Source: Melastoma dodecandrum
Lineage: Eukaryota > Streptophyta > Magnoliopsida > Myrtales > Melastomataceae
DNA length: 64,000 bases
NCBI GenBank assembly: GCA_029817715.1
Contig: JARUPY010000387.1
Span: 744,001-808,000 of the forward strand
Reading direction: 5' to 3'
This document shows, piece after piece, positions 25,189-37,544 of the stretch (the first letter of the stretch is position 1; the number at the start of each line of letters is the position of its first letter). The position numbers and the translations under genes were made by a program. Under the pieces are notes generated by a model. That model did not search any database. It was not told the origin of the DNA and saw nothing but the letters and a program-made list of their open reading frames with translations.

Positions 25189-27014
25189 ATGGAGAAGAAG
25201 GATGAAGCCGATGACGACCGCAACCACCTGAAGTCCACTCCCCGCGGGGACCTAATGTCAGCCCCCGTCTTCGGCGACTGTGACGCTGCCCCTCCTTCTC
25301 TAGGGTTCATGGACATGCTGGGCGGCCCCTCCTACCACGATTACTACTTCAATTACGGTTCGGGAGGCGGCGCCCCGTCGCTGTTTGATTTGCTCCAGCA
25401 GCCGCCGCCCCCGCCGATACATCAGCAGGCCGCGTCCGGTTCTTCCATTCCCTGGGAAGACCGACGGAGGCAGCAGCAGGTGGAGCCTTCGACGGCCGCG
25501 GCGGCGGCCGAGTCGTCGGAGGTGGTGAACGCGCCGACGACGCCGAACTCGTCGTCGGTGTCTTGTTCGTCGACGGAGTGGGGTAACGGGGAGAAGACGG
25601 GGGAGGCGAAGGAAGAGGAGGAGGGTCAGGACCAGGACAGCAAGACCAAGAAGCAGTGAGTGTGTTTTTGATCTACTCTACTCTTTTGGGGATATTACCA
25701 TGCTCTTTTCTTACGGTCATTAGATTTTAAAACCTTTTGTTGGGTTTATGTTAAAATCTTTCGTCTAATTTGATGATTGGAAAGCTGATGGATTTTCTGA
25801 GGAGGAGAGGGGAGGGGAGGGGTGGGATTTGGAAGACAACAAGGACAAGAATGAGATACGCGTAATTGACTGTTGGACAGCTAAAAAGTGCATTCCAAGC
25901 CATGTTCTTCGATTGAGTGGGATCGCCTTTTATTTTTTATTTTAATTTTTACCTCATAAATAATTTGTCTCTTCGGGGAGTTCAGATTGATTGTTGTTGT
26001 ATTTTTTTGGGGATAATATCAGTTCGATATCCGAAAATTACTCTTCATTACATCCTACGGATGAAGAAAAAATAAGACAGGGAGTATTGTGTTTTGGACT
26101 GAAGATAAGGTTTAATAATGATAAGGAGTCCTTTGTAGCGCATTCTTAGCATGAAATCCGGTGGGAACGCCGTGTTCTTTCTTGCTTCCTTCCCTGTGGA
26201 CTTTTCGTCTGTGTTTTTGGTTTTTCTTTTCCTTTCTGTAAACATGTGGCGTGGGATTCTATGTTTTAGGTTGAAAGCCAAGAAGATGACTCAGAAGAGA
26301 CAAAGGGAGCCGAGGGTCGCGTTCATGACCAAGAGCGAGGTCGACCACCTCGACGATGGCTATCGTTGGCGAAAGTACGGCCAGAAGGCCGTCAAGAATA
26401 GCCCCTTTCCCAGGTAATGACGCGTCGTGGTCGGAGTTGTTACATTGAACGGATCGAGTTTAGGTTTGTTTTGATAAGTAAGTTTTTTTTTTGGCAGGAG
26501 TTACTACCGCTGCACCAGCGGAGGATGTGGAGTGAAGAAGAGAGTAGAGAGGTCCTCCGATGATCCTACCATCGTCGTGACCACGTACGAAGGCCAGCAT
26601 AACCATTTAAGCCAAGCGATGCCGCGCGGGGCTCTAGGTTTCCCGCAGGACCTGTCGGTATATGGCAGTGGACCTCCGGTTCAACCCTCATTCCTTCATC
26701 GTATTAACTACCCTTTCCCGTTTAGTCCAACGTCTTCCTCGCCACACCCTATTATTCCTCCTCCTAACACCTTAACCCATTTCGATTCCGCCCCGGCCAA
26801 TTTCAGTTCGCCGTTCCTCTCAAGTTTGTTAGAGGATCGGAAACGGTTTGGACCGTTGCAACCACCTTCTTCATCAACTACTCCTGCTACTACTGCTCCT
26901 CCTCCTGCAACTACCTCAACTAGTACCACAGCTTCGCTCACGGCAAGAGATCAAGGGCTGCTTCAGGATATCATTTCTCCATCGCAAACGTGGAAGGATC
27001 CGAAACAGGAGTAA
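25189..27014 (+). CDS. WRKY transcription factor, group IIc
   Basis: Three exons (25189-25655, 26270-26413, 26498-27014) join into 375 codons with GT-AG introns. WRKY factors bind W-box DNA (TTGAC core) in the nucleus and act mostly in defence and stress transcription. Residues 1-155 are acidic and low complexity, with the GFMDMLGG motif seen in several IIc members and a QQPPPPP run. A basic stretch ([20 protein letters not shown]) precedes one WRKY domain: WRKYGQK, then the zinc finger CTSGGC (C-X4-C) and HNH. The second intron splits the arginine codon of PFPR-SYY, the position typical of IIc genes. The C-terminal third is proline, serine and threonine rich. The domain resembles WRKY23/48/57-type proteins but the exact ortholog is not resolved. 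The ATG at 25189 is the first in-frame methionine. Confidence 0.95.
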
Positions 27015-30000
27015 CAAGGCTACGTGCCTCGTTAAGTTAGCTCATCGATGAACTAATATATATGGTATGTATTCATTCTCTGATCTCTTCCACGTTGCCA
27101 AAAAAAAAAAAAACAAAGAAAAGAAGAAGGAAAGGAAGACATTGTAGTTTTAGCTGGGAACATTTTAGTGACTTTGTCAAGGAGGCGTCGCTAACCAGCG
27201 CGGTGTCGCCGTGACTCCTCCATCTCCATTCTCCCTGGTACTACTAGAATATCTGGACGCCTAGAGACGCGTCTTCTTCACCATAACTGTGATATTGTAA
27301 TGGTTTTAGTCGTAACCACATCACGTAGGAAAGGGGGGGGGGGGGTTGGGATTTCTTGATTCTAGTTAAAATTTACACTCCTCCCCCACCCTCTTTCCTT
27401 CTCTTGACGACTTAATCTCATGGGCCACTCGACAGTTTCATGTATGCTTCTCTTACAGACATCTTTGTATATATTACATACATAAACTTCTCGATTCCAA
27501 GATGTAGATCCGGTTTTCCATTCTCGTGCCGCACTTCTCGCGTTGCGAAGCTTCTTTTACCGAAGTCGCGCGAAAAGGGGAAGGATTAGGGTTTCGTAGA
27601 AATATCAGATTCATTGTTTTTAGGAGTGGCCGGATAACGTGGGGAGGAGGGTTTTCAACACGCTTAGTTGTTGTGCACTAACAAAACAATGGGAGGATGA
27701 ATCAAAGTGCTCCCTCTCTCAATGGAATAATTAGGCCGAGGGTATCTCTTTATTCATTTATTTTTTCCAGGTTTTGTGATGGGATGGAGATGATTTTCAC
27801 ATTGATGAAGATGTTGAAAAGAGAAAGGTAAATGAGGGAGGAAGGAAAGCGATGATTCCTTTCACCTGCTACTGAAGACCAACCCTTCCCCCGGAATCAT
27901 CTCCAAAGTCGTCAAATTTACAAATTGGTCGACATATATACCTTCGTTTCGTTACCCTTTCATCCCATCGATCAAATATCTACCCGAACCTATCTATTTA
28001 TGGAGGGTTTGGGGGTTGCAACTAGGGTGGAACAAACAATGACTTGACCAACTTGAATCCCATTACCAGCCCCCCTATCAACACTCTCATCTTTATTTTC
28101 CCATCACCCACTTGCAGTATCCTCCCCACACCCCACCCCACTTTTTGTCCCTTTTTCTAGATATTGCTTGTGGCGATGGAGAAAAATAATAAAATGAATC
28201 GGGGATGTGGGGTTTGCATGTACATGTATGGCATAAAGGGAATCATTGCTCCTTTCTTTCACATAAGCAAGAGAAGAAAAGGAGATGGGGTTCGAGATCT
28301 TTATTTTCCTTTTGGCATCGCTTTTTAGACGTTTCTCGTGTGTCCATGATTCGCGATGGAAGGAACTCTTTCCTTTCCTTTTCCTTAAAAAAAAAAAAAA
28401 ACCCAGCACGTGCTACTACAACTGATGCTACAAGATTTAGTCGACACCATTAGAAGAGGAAAAAAAAAAACTACAATTCGACATTTTTTCTTTTTAGCTT
28501 TTAAAAACATGCAAACAATTATTTCTTTCGAGACACGTGAATAATTGCATTAATTATTGCGACCAAAGATCAAAATAACCCAATCTTTTCGCCTCAGTCT
28601 TCTCTTCAGACATGGGACATTATTGTTCCCCCGTCTACTTACCATTATTAACATACCAAATCCCGAAATGATTCATATCAGAATACGTTACATCCGCGGG
28701 GGGAAATCATTTCAAAATCGTCGCAAATCCTACCAAAATTTAATTTTCAAGCTTGACTGCGCCCCTCCCTGGTCAAACTATCACCTCCCATTCACATTTA
28801 AGACACCAACAGAGAGAAGTGTTGGGGGGGGGGGGGGGGGAGGTTTAGGACAATGATTGATTATTTTTAAATCATGTCATTAGTTACTAAATGGTTGACT
28901 AAAACTGGGTTGGGTTGGGGGAGGGGTGTGTCTTTTGAAACTTGTGCCCCCCTCCCAAAAGAATGCTTTTGACTTTGGTTGTCTTGCATTGTATTTTATA
29001 ACAATATATAACCTCGATCCCATTTTAAACTTTTTGAATCACTTGCCCCGAGAGAGAGATTTTGCCTTATTGTTGACCATGAAGAAGGAACCTCCTGAGA
29101 AGAGAATATATATTCCTTCGCCAAACATTCGTTTGAGGGTGTGGTTGCATCGAGCACATACAAATTTAGGCGTGACCATGTCCTGCGGCTGTTCGCGTGC
29201 ACGTGGTTCGAGTACTCTCGAAGAAGTCGACGCGAACTGTACCCGCCGTTGACATGTCTGCGTTGGATCGATTTTTAACAGGAGCCGAGGACTAATCTTT
29301 TTGGTTGAAAGGTCCGAGAATAGTAGTATATGGTCATCGTCGTAGTGTTGTTTCGGGCCGAGGCCCACATCTAAAGATTTGCGACCCGATTCGAAGGCCC
29401 ATATCGAAACAAACTTCACTTTTTAATAGTTTGTGACGTTTAATCATCCTCTTCCTAAGCTCACTGGCTTGCCGCCCCTTTCACAATTATTCTCCTCTCA
29501 AAGTTCGCGGGGCTTTACCGGGCGTGGCGCGCGGTTGGTACAAGTGGTCGGCCGCTTGATATCGCTTAAACAAGGTCTCAGATTTGGGTTATTCGGGGCA
29601 AAGCTTCAAGTACCAAACTGGCAACAAAAAATGTCTGACTGTAAATAAATTTGATACGTAGCGATCACGATTTTGTAAGTAGCTAGGAGATGTCTTCCTG
29701 TTGTAAAATCGGTGAATGATAATTCGTGCATGTCATTCTTGTATTATAATATCTCCATGAAATCTTGGTAATAACAAAGAGAGGATGGAACTTATTTAGA
29801 AACATTGTTAATAAACTCCTAGTTCACATCCAGAAACAAGAAAACATGTTTTGTTTAGAACAATCCCTTTGATCAATACTGTTTTCGTTGTTACCATCGG
29901 GCATGAATCTAGAGACGTGTGATGATTCAGTGTTTCCAACATAAAACAAAAGAGCTTTTTTTTTTTTAACAAAAGCCCCAAACGCCACACGAAATCACTA

Positions 30001-30171
30001 ACCGAGACTTACAGGCAGATCCAAACAGACCACAACATCCACGCGTTGGACATCATCAATCATACCATGGATTGAATGTTCCAACACTTATTCGCTCGGC
30101 AAACACCACCTTCTTCACTAAACACTTGAGACTTTTTTTTCCGTGTTGATTTCTCGTCCATCGCCCCCTTT
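27015..30171. other. gene-poor stretch with homopolymer runs
   Basis: WRKY 3' UTR followed by intergenic DNA. Poly-A runs at about 27098-27111 and 28387-28400 and long G runs at about 27330-27344 and 28823-28840 are the notable features. G-run lengths in assemblies are often unreliable. I see no coding sequence I can support. Confidence 0.5.
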
Positions 30172-30504
30172 TCATGGTTTATTCATGCGGGGGACCCTCG
30201 GCATCGGATTCACGTCGACGATGATACGTTGGGAACCCGGTTCAGTTTCAGCAATGTCATCACCAAAAGTACCTTGGTTAGGGTTCTGGCCACTAACGGC
30301 CAATGATGATTCGCTGCTGCTCATCGTTGTCGCAGCACCGGTGGTCGAACTACTCAGGGCATTAGTCGTGACAGCTGCAGTACCGGCACTTGTCTTCCGA
30401 TCGATGAACCGATGGTTTTGACTTAACGAATTTGAATCGTCAAGAGCTCGAGGAGTCGCCATGGTCAGCGCGATGGCTACGCAGAGTATGAACACAGCCT
30501 TCAT
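30172..30504 (-). CDS. candidate small secreted protein, family unknown
   Basis: A 110-codon frame on the minus strand starts with a good signal peptide (MKAVFILCVAIALTMATPRA) and continues as a low-complexity Ser/Thr/Ala region (about residues 40-75). It ends in a more structured, proline-containing tail (SQRIIVDVNPMPRVPRMNKP). There is no cysteine after the signal peptide and no membrane segment. The layout (signal peptide, variable middle, short distinct C-terminus) is that of plant peptide-hormone precursors, but the tail does not match CLE, CEP, IDA, PSY, RGF or PIP consensus as I know them. A 5' UTR intron is possible (minus-strand donor GTTAG at 30605, acceptor TTGCAG at 30515, ten bases before the ATG). 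No homolog recognised. Function is unknown. Confidence 0.5.
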   Translation of the reverse strand: MKAVFILCVAIALTMATPRALDDSNSLSQNHRFIDRKTSAGTAAVTTNALSSSTTGAATTMSSSESSLAVSGQNPNQGTFGDDIAETEPGSQRIIVDVNPMPRVPRMNKP

Positions 30505-30514
30505 TGTGCGAGCC

Positions 30515-31703
30515 CTGCAATTTTCATTTAAAAAAAATGCTTAAACATGAACGGATTGAACAAAAGAAGCTACGCATATTTCGTGCAAAATTCTGAATAT
30601 CTAACCTTCTTTCCTCGTTCCTTCTCAATTGAGCCGTATCCACTCACTTGGTGTTGTGCTTGTTTCCAAGGCAAGGCCAATTTATGGGCGAAGATCGAAG
30701 CCGGCATTTGTTAGGGTTAGGGAGCAGGATTAATGCGCTTTTACTGTAATAATGCTGAAGGGGCAGAAATATCAGTGGGAAATACAACCGATGATGATGA
30801 TGACACCATTAGTAGCAGCGATTCAAAGGTGATGATAATACTCAACATTTTGCTAATAGCACATAAACAATAACTAAAATGTAAATCTAAGTACCCCTTT
30901 GAATGCATAAGGTTGTGAAATTCAATAAGGTTGATGATGATGATGAGGAGGAGGAGAGAATCATGGGATGATGTCCCCCCCACCCCCATTGAAGCAGGGT
31001 TCATCAGTGGTAGGGGAAATTGTGGTGGATAAAAGTGAAAAAGAATGAGCTAATTTCCTGTAAGCAATAATTGACCCAACCACAACACTAATATCCATTA
31101 CCATGCCGAATCAGAAGTCACTTTTGGGAGGGGGGATGAAAAAAGATGAGTTCAAAGTGTTTCTCTTGCATTTCCCGAATCGTAGTGTTGTTTTACACCA
31201 TCACTTTGGGGGAGAAAATGATCAATGGAGTTAGTGTCCTTACGTCGGGGTCCCCCCAAAACAACTTGCTTTTCGTCCCCAAGTTAGTGCCACAGGGACT
31301 AACACTAGCACCACCAAAACTTGCTCATGGAGCCGATGACAGATAGATGATTCCAAGAAGTGAAATAAACGACGCACTAAGAATAGAAGATCCCTCACGG
31401 AATGCCTGCCCTGTTCAGTAAGGAGATGAGTAGAAAACCCTGTCCCATGAACTATCTGATTGACTGAGGGTGCTACGCTACGCCCTTTGTACTTTATGTG
31501 ACTCCCCAGTGCGTTTTCTATTTAGTACAGCCGCGCATGATGGTAGAACCCCCACCAACTTACATTCACAAGCCTTGGCAGAGCCTGATATTTTTACTAC
31601 GCGAGAGGTGAAGAGTTGTGTTGCAATGAAGGCTCTGGTTCAGCAATCGTTACAATTTGTGTGTATATCCTATAAATGAATGCCTATAAAAGTGCTGCAA
31701 CGA
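30515..31703. other. intergenic region
   Basis: Upstream region of the small secreted protein and left flank of the gypsy element. Short ATG and GAT repeats lie around 30790-30950. No gene is supported. Confidence 0.4.
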
Positions 31704-31708
31704 TGGAC

Positions 31709-32031
31709 TATTGCGACCCGATCCAACAAATCAGTAACCGAATGTTAAATTCCAAGCAAAATGCCGAAATCAAGCAAAGGCCGAAAAACCAAGCCAAAAG
31801 CAAAATGTCCTCCGTCCAAATCAAATCCCCTTACATATAATCTCCTAGGATCTCTTCAATTCCCTCCATTATTTCCATTAATAAATATAATCTAAAATTC
31901 TCCGATAATCCTTTCATAATTATGACAAATCTTGCCTTTCATGATTTCTCCCGACGTAGACTTGAAGAGTACCCTTTAGCCGCGCGAGCTCCTCCGACTC
32001 CAGCTCCGGCTCGACATCCCGTTATATAACA
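31709..32031 (-). repeat. gypsy 3' LTR
   Basis: 323 bp related to 36652-36975. On the minus strand it starts TGTTATATAACGGG and ends CAATA, the canonical CA apparently mutated. A polypurine tract (GAGGGGGAAG, minus strand, about 32033-32042) lies directly upstream in element orientation. Confidence 0.9.
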
Positions 32032-35000
32032 ACTTCCCCCTCCTCAACAACAGCCTTGTCCTCAAGGCGGAACTCTGGGAACTGGTGCAATAAATCATCA
32101 ACATCTATCAACGACGCATCATCCTGAGATTGTCCTGGCCAACGAATTAATACTTGCCGTCGATCACCCGCCGTTGTCCTTAGTGTATGTCGCACGAGGC
32201 TCTCTACCAATCCGACAAGAGCAGGTAATGGCTCCTCAAGACTATCTGGCAGGTTAGGTTTGACGGGATGATTCCCACGGACACGCTTGGACACGCTTCA
32301 ACTGCGAAACATGAAACACCGGATGAATCCGAGAAGACTCAGGAAGTTGCAAATGATAGGCCACTGATCCCACTCGTTCGATAACCTTGAATGGCCCATA
32401 AAACCTGGCTGCCAGCTTGTGGAAGTGGCTAGTGGCCACCGACAACTGTCTATGCAGCCGAACTTTGAGAAAAACCTTGTCTCCCGGCACAAATTCCAGC
32501 AGTCGCCTGTGCTTATTCGCCTGCGGTGTCATTTTCTGTTGTGCCCGCTGCCAATTAAGTTTGAGGTGGCGTAATACTTCATCACGACTGCCCAACACCC
32601 CTGCCACGACGGCGACTTGGCACTCGCCCGATAGGTAGCGATGCAGAGTAGGTGGTGGACGTCTGTAAACAATCTCAAATGGAGTCATTCTTGCACTTGT
32701 TTGGTAGGAAGTGTTGTCCCAGAATCCGCCCATGGAAGCCATGCAACCCATTTCCTAGGTTGCTCACATATAAAACACCTCAGGTATGCTTCAATAATCC
32801 TGTTTAAGACCTCCGTTTGCCCATCTGTCTCCGGGTGATAGGCAGTGCTAAATCTCAAATTTGTCCCTTGCAAGCGAAATAATTCCCTCCAGAATGAACT
32901 TACAAATATCGGGTCTCGGTCACTCACAATGGAACTTGGAATGCCGTGTAACCCGACGATCTCGTCGACAAAAGTCTGCGCCACTGATCTTGCATATAGG
33001 GGGCTCCGTAAAGCTATGAGGTGACAGTATTTAGAGAATCGGTCCACCACGACCATTATAGAAGAGAAACCCCGTGACTTGGGTAGGCACGTAATGAAAT
33101 CCATAGAAATGTCTTCCCATACCTTGTCTAGGACCGGTAGAGGTTGTAATAAACCAGCTGGTGACATAGCCTCATACTTAGCTTTCTGGCATTCCAAGCA
33201 CTCGGCTACATAACTACGGACCCGTTTCACCATCCCACTCTAGTAGACACTCAACACAATCTGCTTATAAGTCCGCCAAGCACCTGCATGTCCTCCCATC
33301 GGGGTGTTATGAAATTCAAAAAGTAAACGGGGTACCCACTCCGAATGTTCGGATAACACCATTCTATGCTTCAAAAATACGATTCCATTCTCCAAAGTAA
33401 ATCCCGGATGTGATGACGGGTCTACTCTCAGGTCTAATTTTATTTCTTGGATAAATTCATCCGTCTCTTGCTCGCTGATGATGTCTAATGCGGCGGGCCA
33501 CACCAAACTACTCAATGCCGCCAACTATCCTTCATCATCCCGTCTAGACAAAGCATCCGCCGCCGAATTATCTTTGCCTGGCTTGTAAATAATCTCGAAA
33601 TCATATCCGACGAGCTTGGCTACTCATACCTGCTGAAAAATCGTCCCTATACGCTGAGATAATAAATACTTCAAACTATGGTGATCGGTTCGGACCGTAA
33701 ATCTGTGGCATATCAAATATGGACGCCAATGTTGTATCACCAAGACTAGTGCAATTAATTCTCGCTCATACGCAGATTTAGCCATTGTCACTGGGCTGAA
33801 AGTTTTGCTAAAATACGCTACTGGTCGCTCTTCCTGCATCAGGATTGCTCTTACACCTGTTCCTGACGCATCACACTCTACCACAAATGATTTCAAAAAA
33901 TTTGGCATGACCAGAATGGGCGCCATCGTCAGAGCTCCCTTTAATGCTTGAAACACATAATTTGCCTCATTCGTCCAATGAAAAGGGGATAGGGCATCTT
34001 TTTTTAGCAATTCCGTCAAGGGACGGGCGATGGAGCCATAATTACGGACAAATCGTCGATAATATCCTGCCAGTCCCAGAAACCCACGAACTCCTTTTGT
34101 TGAACGCGGAACCGGCCGCTCCCTCATGGCTTTGACCTTTGTTGGGTTCATGGCGACTCCCCTCTCCGAGATAATGTGTCCCAAGTATTCTACTTTAGGA
34201 ACTCCAAAAGCACACTTCCTTTGGTTTGTCCTAAACTGATGGCGATCCAGAATGTTCAGTATGGTCCTCAACTACTCCAAATGATCGCTCAAGGATCTGA
34301 TGTATATCAAAATGTCGTCGAAGAAAACCAGCACAAACCTCCACAAATAAGGTCGGAACAGATCATTCATCGTCATCGGAACAGATCATTCATCATTCAT
34401 TCGTGAGGCCAAATGGCATCACCAGAAACTCGTAGTGCCCGCTATGCATACGAAATGCTGTCTTCGAAATATCCTCGTCCACCATACGAATCTGATGGTA
34501 CTCGGAGCGCAAGTCGATCTTAGAAAAGATAGTTGCTCTTGCTAGTACATCCAACATATCCTGAATCAGTGGAATCGAGTATTTATCTGGAATCGTGACC
34601 TTATTTAATTCCTGATAGTTAACACAAAAACGCCAGTTCCCATCCTTCTTCTTGACCAGTATTACCGTGCTCGAGAATGGACTGGTGCTAGGCTGGATTA
34701 TCCCTGCTAATAGCATGCCGGCAACTAAGCGCTCGATTTCATCTTTTTGCGCATGTCTGTATCTGTGCCCGGCTACAGCTCAATTCGGTGTTCCGTTGCT
34801 CGTCGAGGAGGTAAACTTTTTGGTTCTCCAAATACCGTCGAATACTCTTCCAGAAGCGATTGTACAGCCGTGGGTACCTCATTCCCCACCTGTTTGGTTC
34901 CCTCACTTTTTGCTATTACCACCCATAACTCCCTGCTTGAGTTTTTCAGTAATGATCGCAGACCCATCGGGGATCTACAAAGCGTCGGGTTGCCGCGCAA

Positions 35001-36624
35001 CACAACTTGCTTCCCTTCCTGCTCAAATCTCATGCTCATGGAATCCCAATTCATCTTAACATCTCCTAAGGTCGCTAGCCAAGCAACCCCCCAATATGAC
35101 ATCAACACCCCCTAGAGGAAAGAAATAGCCATCAATCTCCGTCTTGCAAACCTGTAGGTCGAGGAGCAAGTTCCGACACCGACCGGATGAATCTTTGTCC
35201 ATCTCCCAATTGAACTGAAAAGGTCTCTGTGGGTTCCACGACCAAACCTACTTGAGAACCCAGGGATGGAGATAAAAAGTTATGGCTAGCCCCACTATCA
35301 ATAAGCACCGTCAGAGGATTTCATCCTATGCTCCCACGAACACGCATAGTCTTGGGCCTAGTTAATACAGCCATGGAAAAAATTGGGAGGGTCACTCCTT
35401 CAATTGAGTCCTCCTCGTACTCTTCTATTGCCACATGCTCAGTTAACTCTGCACACTCCACCAGCTCAAATCCCGGTAACCCGTCATCGCCCTACACGAT
35501 CACTCTCAATTGTTTGTCCGCACATTCATGTCGGGGGAGGTATGGTTCTTGGCATCGAAAACATAATTTCTTCGCGTGTAAGTCGGCATACTCCTGCTGT
35601 AACAACTTGCGAAAACGACCTCTAGTCGGTGGAAGGTCATGCCGGGGTGTCGGCGCCATCGTGGGGTGAGTAGGTCGGGATTCAGTAACTTGTGCTGACC
35701 GGGTGGAGAATGTCACGCCAGCTTGTCGCTCAGAGTTCTCGCTAGCACGGTTCACAGCCCCCCATGTAGGTCGCCTTGCATATCACTATGATCGACCGGC
35801 TGTCCCCGACTGGTCATACTGGAGCTGGAGTTCTAAGCTGCGCGCCAGATGCATTGTAGCCTCTAGGTTAGTTGGATTCCATACTCTAATGCGCACACAA
35901 ATCGCCTCATCTAGCCCGCTGAGAAAATATCCCAAGTAGTGCGCTTCCGTCAACCCTGGGATGTGGGAAGTGAGCCGCATAAATTCCCGGATGTAGTCCC
36001 TTACTGTTCCCTCTTGCTTGATCGACGCCAGTTGTTCGTATGGGCTACCTTGGTACCGTCCATCAAATTGACCGATCAACGCTTGCGAGAACTCATACCA
36101 GGTGATGTGGGTATGTCATGCCCGGCACCAGCGAAACCACTCCAACGCCACATCCTCCATAGCCGCCATGGCTAATTGAATTTTCTGTGCCTCTCCTACC
36201 CCGTGTGTTTTGAAGTATTGATCCGCCCTTGCTAACCAGCCCAAAGGAATATGACCATCAAAAACGGGAATAAACTTCATCGATGAATAAAGGTGGTCGG
36301 GTGAATCCTTGGCTGGGGACAACGCCGCTGGAGGTTGTCGAACGACAGCCCCCGCCGCTATGTTGGCGGAGGAACCACTCCTGTCGTCGTAGTAATTAGG
36401 TCGTTAGTTGGCGGTGGTAGCGGCGGCGGCGGTGGAGCCTGTAGCGCAGTAAGAATGCGTAGGATTTCCTGTAACTGACGATCAGTGTCTGCCCTTGAAT
36501 CAACAACCTGATCAGCCAAGGTTTCCAAGTGTTGATCAACGACCGCCAATCTTCCTTCTATTTCGCCCACTTTCGTCTCTAACTCCAATATCCTGGTCGT
36601 ATTGGTCGCCGTTCGTGTCTCCAT
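32022..36624 (-). pseudogene. gypsy gag-pol, multiply disrupted
   Basis: Read on the minus strand from an ATG at 36624. The Gag N-terminus (ELETKVGEIEGRLAVVDQHL, a coiled coil) stops at 36358 and continues in another frame (FIPVFDGHIPLGWLARADQYF) before an amber stop near 36116. A zinc-knuckle segment (CFRCQEPYLPRHEC) lies near 35560, protease with DSGASHNFL near 35300, reverse transcriptase with [12 protein letters not shown] and DKYSIPL, FFDDIL at about 34303-34325, RNase H near 33700-33900, integrase with its HHCC region near 33200-33300 and core residues in MDFITCLPKS and SDRDPIF, and a chromodomain-like end (QVLIRWPGQSQDDAS) at 32022-32200. At least six interruptions separate these pieces. 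The chromodomain identifies the chromovirus branch, which targets integration through histone marks. The stop at 32022 lies just inside the LTR. Confidence 0.9.
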
Positions 36625-36631
36625 CTTCGTT

Positions 36632-36651
36632 TCCCGGCAATGGAACCAAAT
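36632..36651 (-). other. gypsy primer binding site, tRNA-Asp-like
   Basis: Immediately 3' of the 5' LTR (minus strand) the sequence reads ATTTGGTTCCATTGCCGGG. From TGG onward this matches most positions of the tRNA-Asp-type PBS known from plant gypsy elements (TGGCGCCGTTGCCGGG), with a few mismatches. It does not match the usual tRNA-Met PBS. Confidence 0.6.
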
Positions 36652-36975
36652 TGTTGAGATCTGATCCAACAAATCAGTAACCGAATGTTAAATTCCAAGC
36701 AAAATGCCGAAACCAAGACAAAAGCCGAAAAACCAAGCCAAAAGCAAAATGTCCTCCGTCCAAATCAATTCCCCTTACATATAATCTCCTAGGGTCCCCT
36801 CAATTCCCTCCATTATTTCCATTAGTAAATATAATCTAAAATTTTCTGATAATCCCTTTATAATTATGCCAAATCTTGCCTTTCATGATTTTTCCTGACG
36901 TAGACTAGAAGAGGACCCTTAAGCCGCGCAAGCCCCTCCGGCTCCAGCTTTGGCTCGACATCCCGTTCTATAACA
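36652..36975 (-). repeat. gypsy 5' LTR
   Basis: 324 bp; on the minus strand it begins TGTTATAGAACGGG and ends CTCAACA. It pairs with 31709-32031. Confidence 0.93.
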
Positions 36976-36980
36976 TGGAC

Positions 36981-37130
36981 AGACAACATCACTGGAGCTA
37001 GCTGGTGACAGACGAATCAATGCTCTTGTAAGGCCCCTGGTGGAGTTGGAGCTTGGTAGAATGAATGCCAAACATACTCTTCTTCACATGGACACCATAA
37101 AAGTCTCCTTTGATTTGGTGGCATCCAAAT
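36981..37130 (+). other. relic of the downstream flank of the membrane-protein gene
   Basis: GTAAGGCCCCTGGTGGAGTT and GAATGAATGCCAAACATACT match 61000-61060, just downstream of the intact membrane-protein gene at 59963, and more weakly 40930-40970 after the copy at 40051. It suggests the duplicated array once extended further left. Confidence 0.6.
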
Positions 37131-37544
37131 CTTAAGATAGTAGGCTTAAATATTTGATTTTACTTTAATTTTATTTGGTACTGAGGTAAATTGTGAACGA
37201 TAATATTTTCTTAGGATTAGCAAGTTAGGGCTCTCATTCCTTATATACTAGATCGGATGGCGTTAAGCATCCCGTGTTGGACTCATTTCCATGCATCAGT
37301 CCACAGCAGAAGCACCAGAACAATGCCGATGTATGACTTCTGCATTTTCATCCTCCCGTCAGACAGTCGAGCATGGTGGCAAGAACACATTAGAACCTGG
37401 CCCAGATTATAATAGAGCAGACATATGTCTGAAAACAGGGACAATGCAAAAGAGCTGATCAGTAAACAGACACTTTCCATCGCCGGGGCCAGAGATTAAG
37501 GGATGCTTTGGCAGAATTCTGGAACTAGCCAACACCCTGTCATT

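Larger units (their letters stand above)
31709..36975 (-). mobile_element. Ty3/gypsy chromovirus-type LTR retrotransposon, degenerate
   Basis: A full-length element on the minus strand: 5' LTR at 36652-36975, PBS, Gag, protease, reverse transcriptase, RNase H, integrase, chromodomain, PPT, 3' LTR at 31709-32031. The gypsy order (integrase after RT) is clear. A perfect 5-bp target duplication TGGAC flanks it (31704-31708 and 36976-36980). The LTRs differ at many positions, including small indels, visibly more than those of the two copia elements, so this is the oldest of the three. Coding regions carry several stops and frameshifts. Confidence 0.95.

Noticed and set aside
28823..28840. Long G runs here and near 27330 and 39598 as possible G-quadruplex elements
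   Set aside because: Homopolymer length is unreliable in assemblies and single G runs without spaced partners are weak evidence.
31704..31720. Alternative left boundary of the gypsy element at GATCCAAC
   Set aside because: Placing the edge there leaves no target duplication, while extending by about 11 bases gives exact TGGAC on both sides and aligns with the other LTR end.
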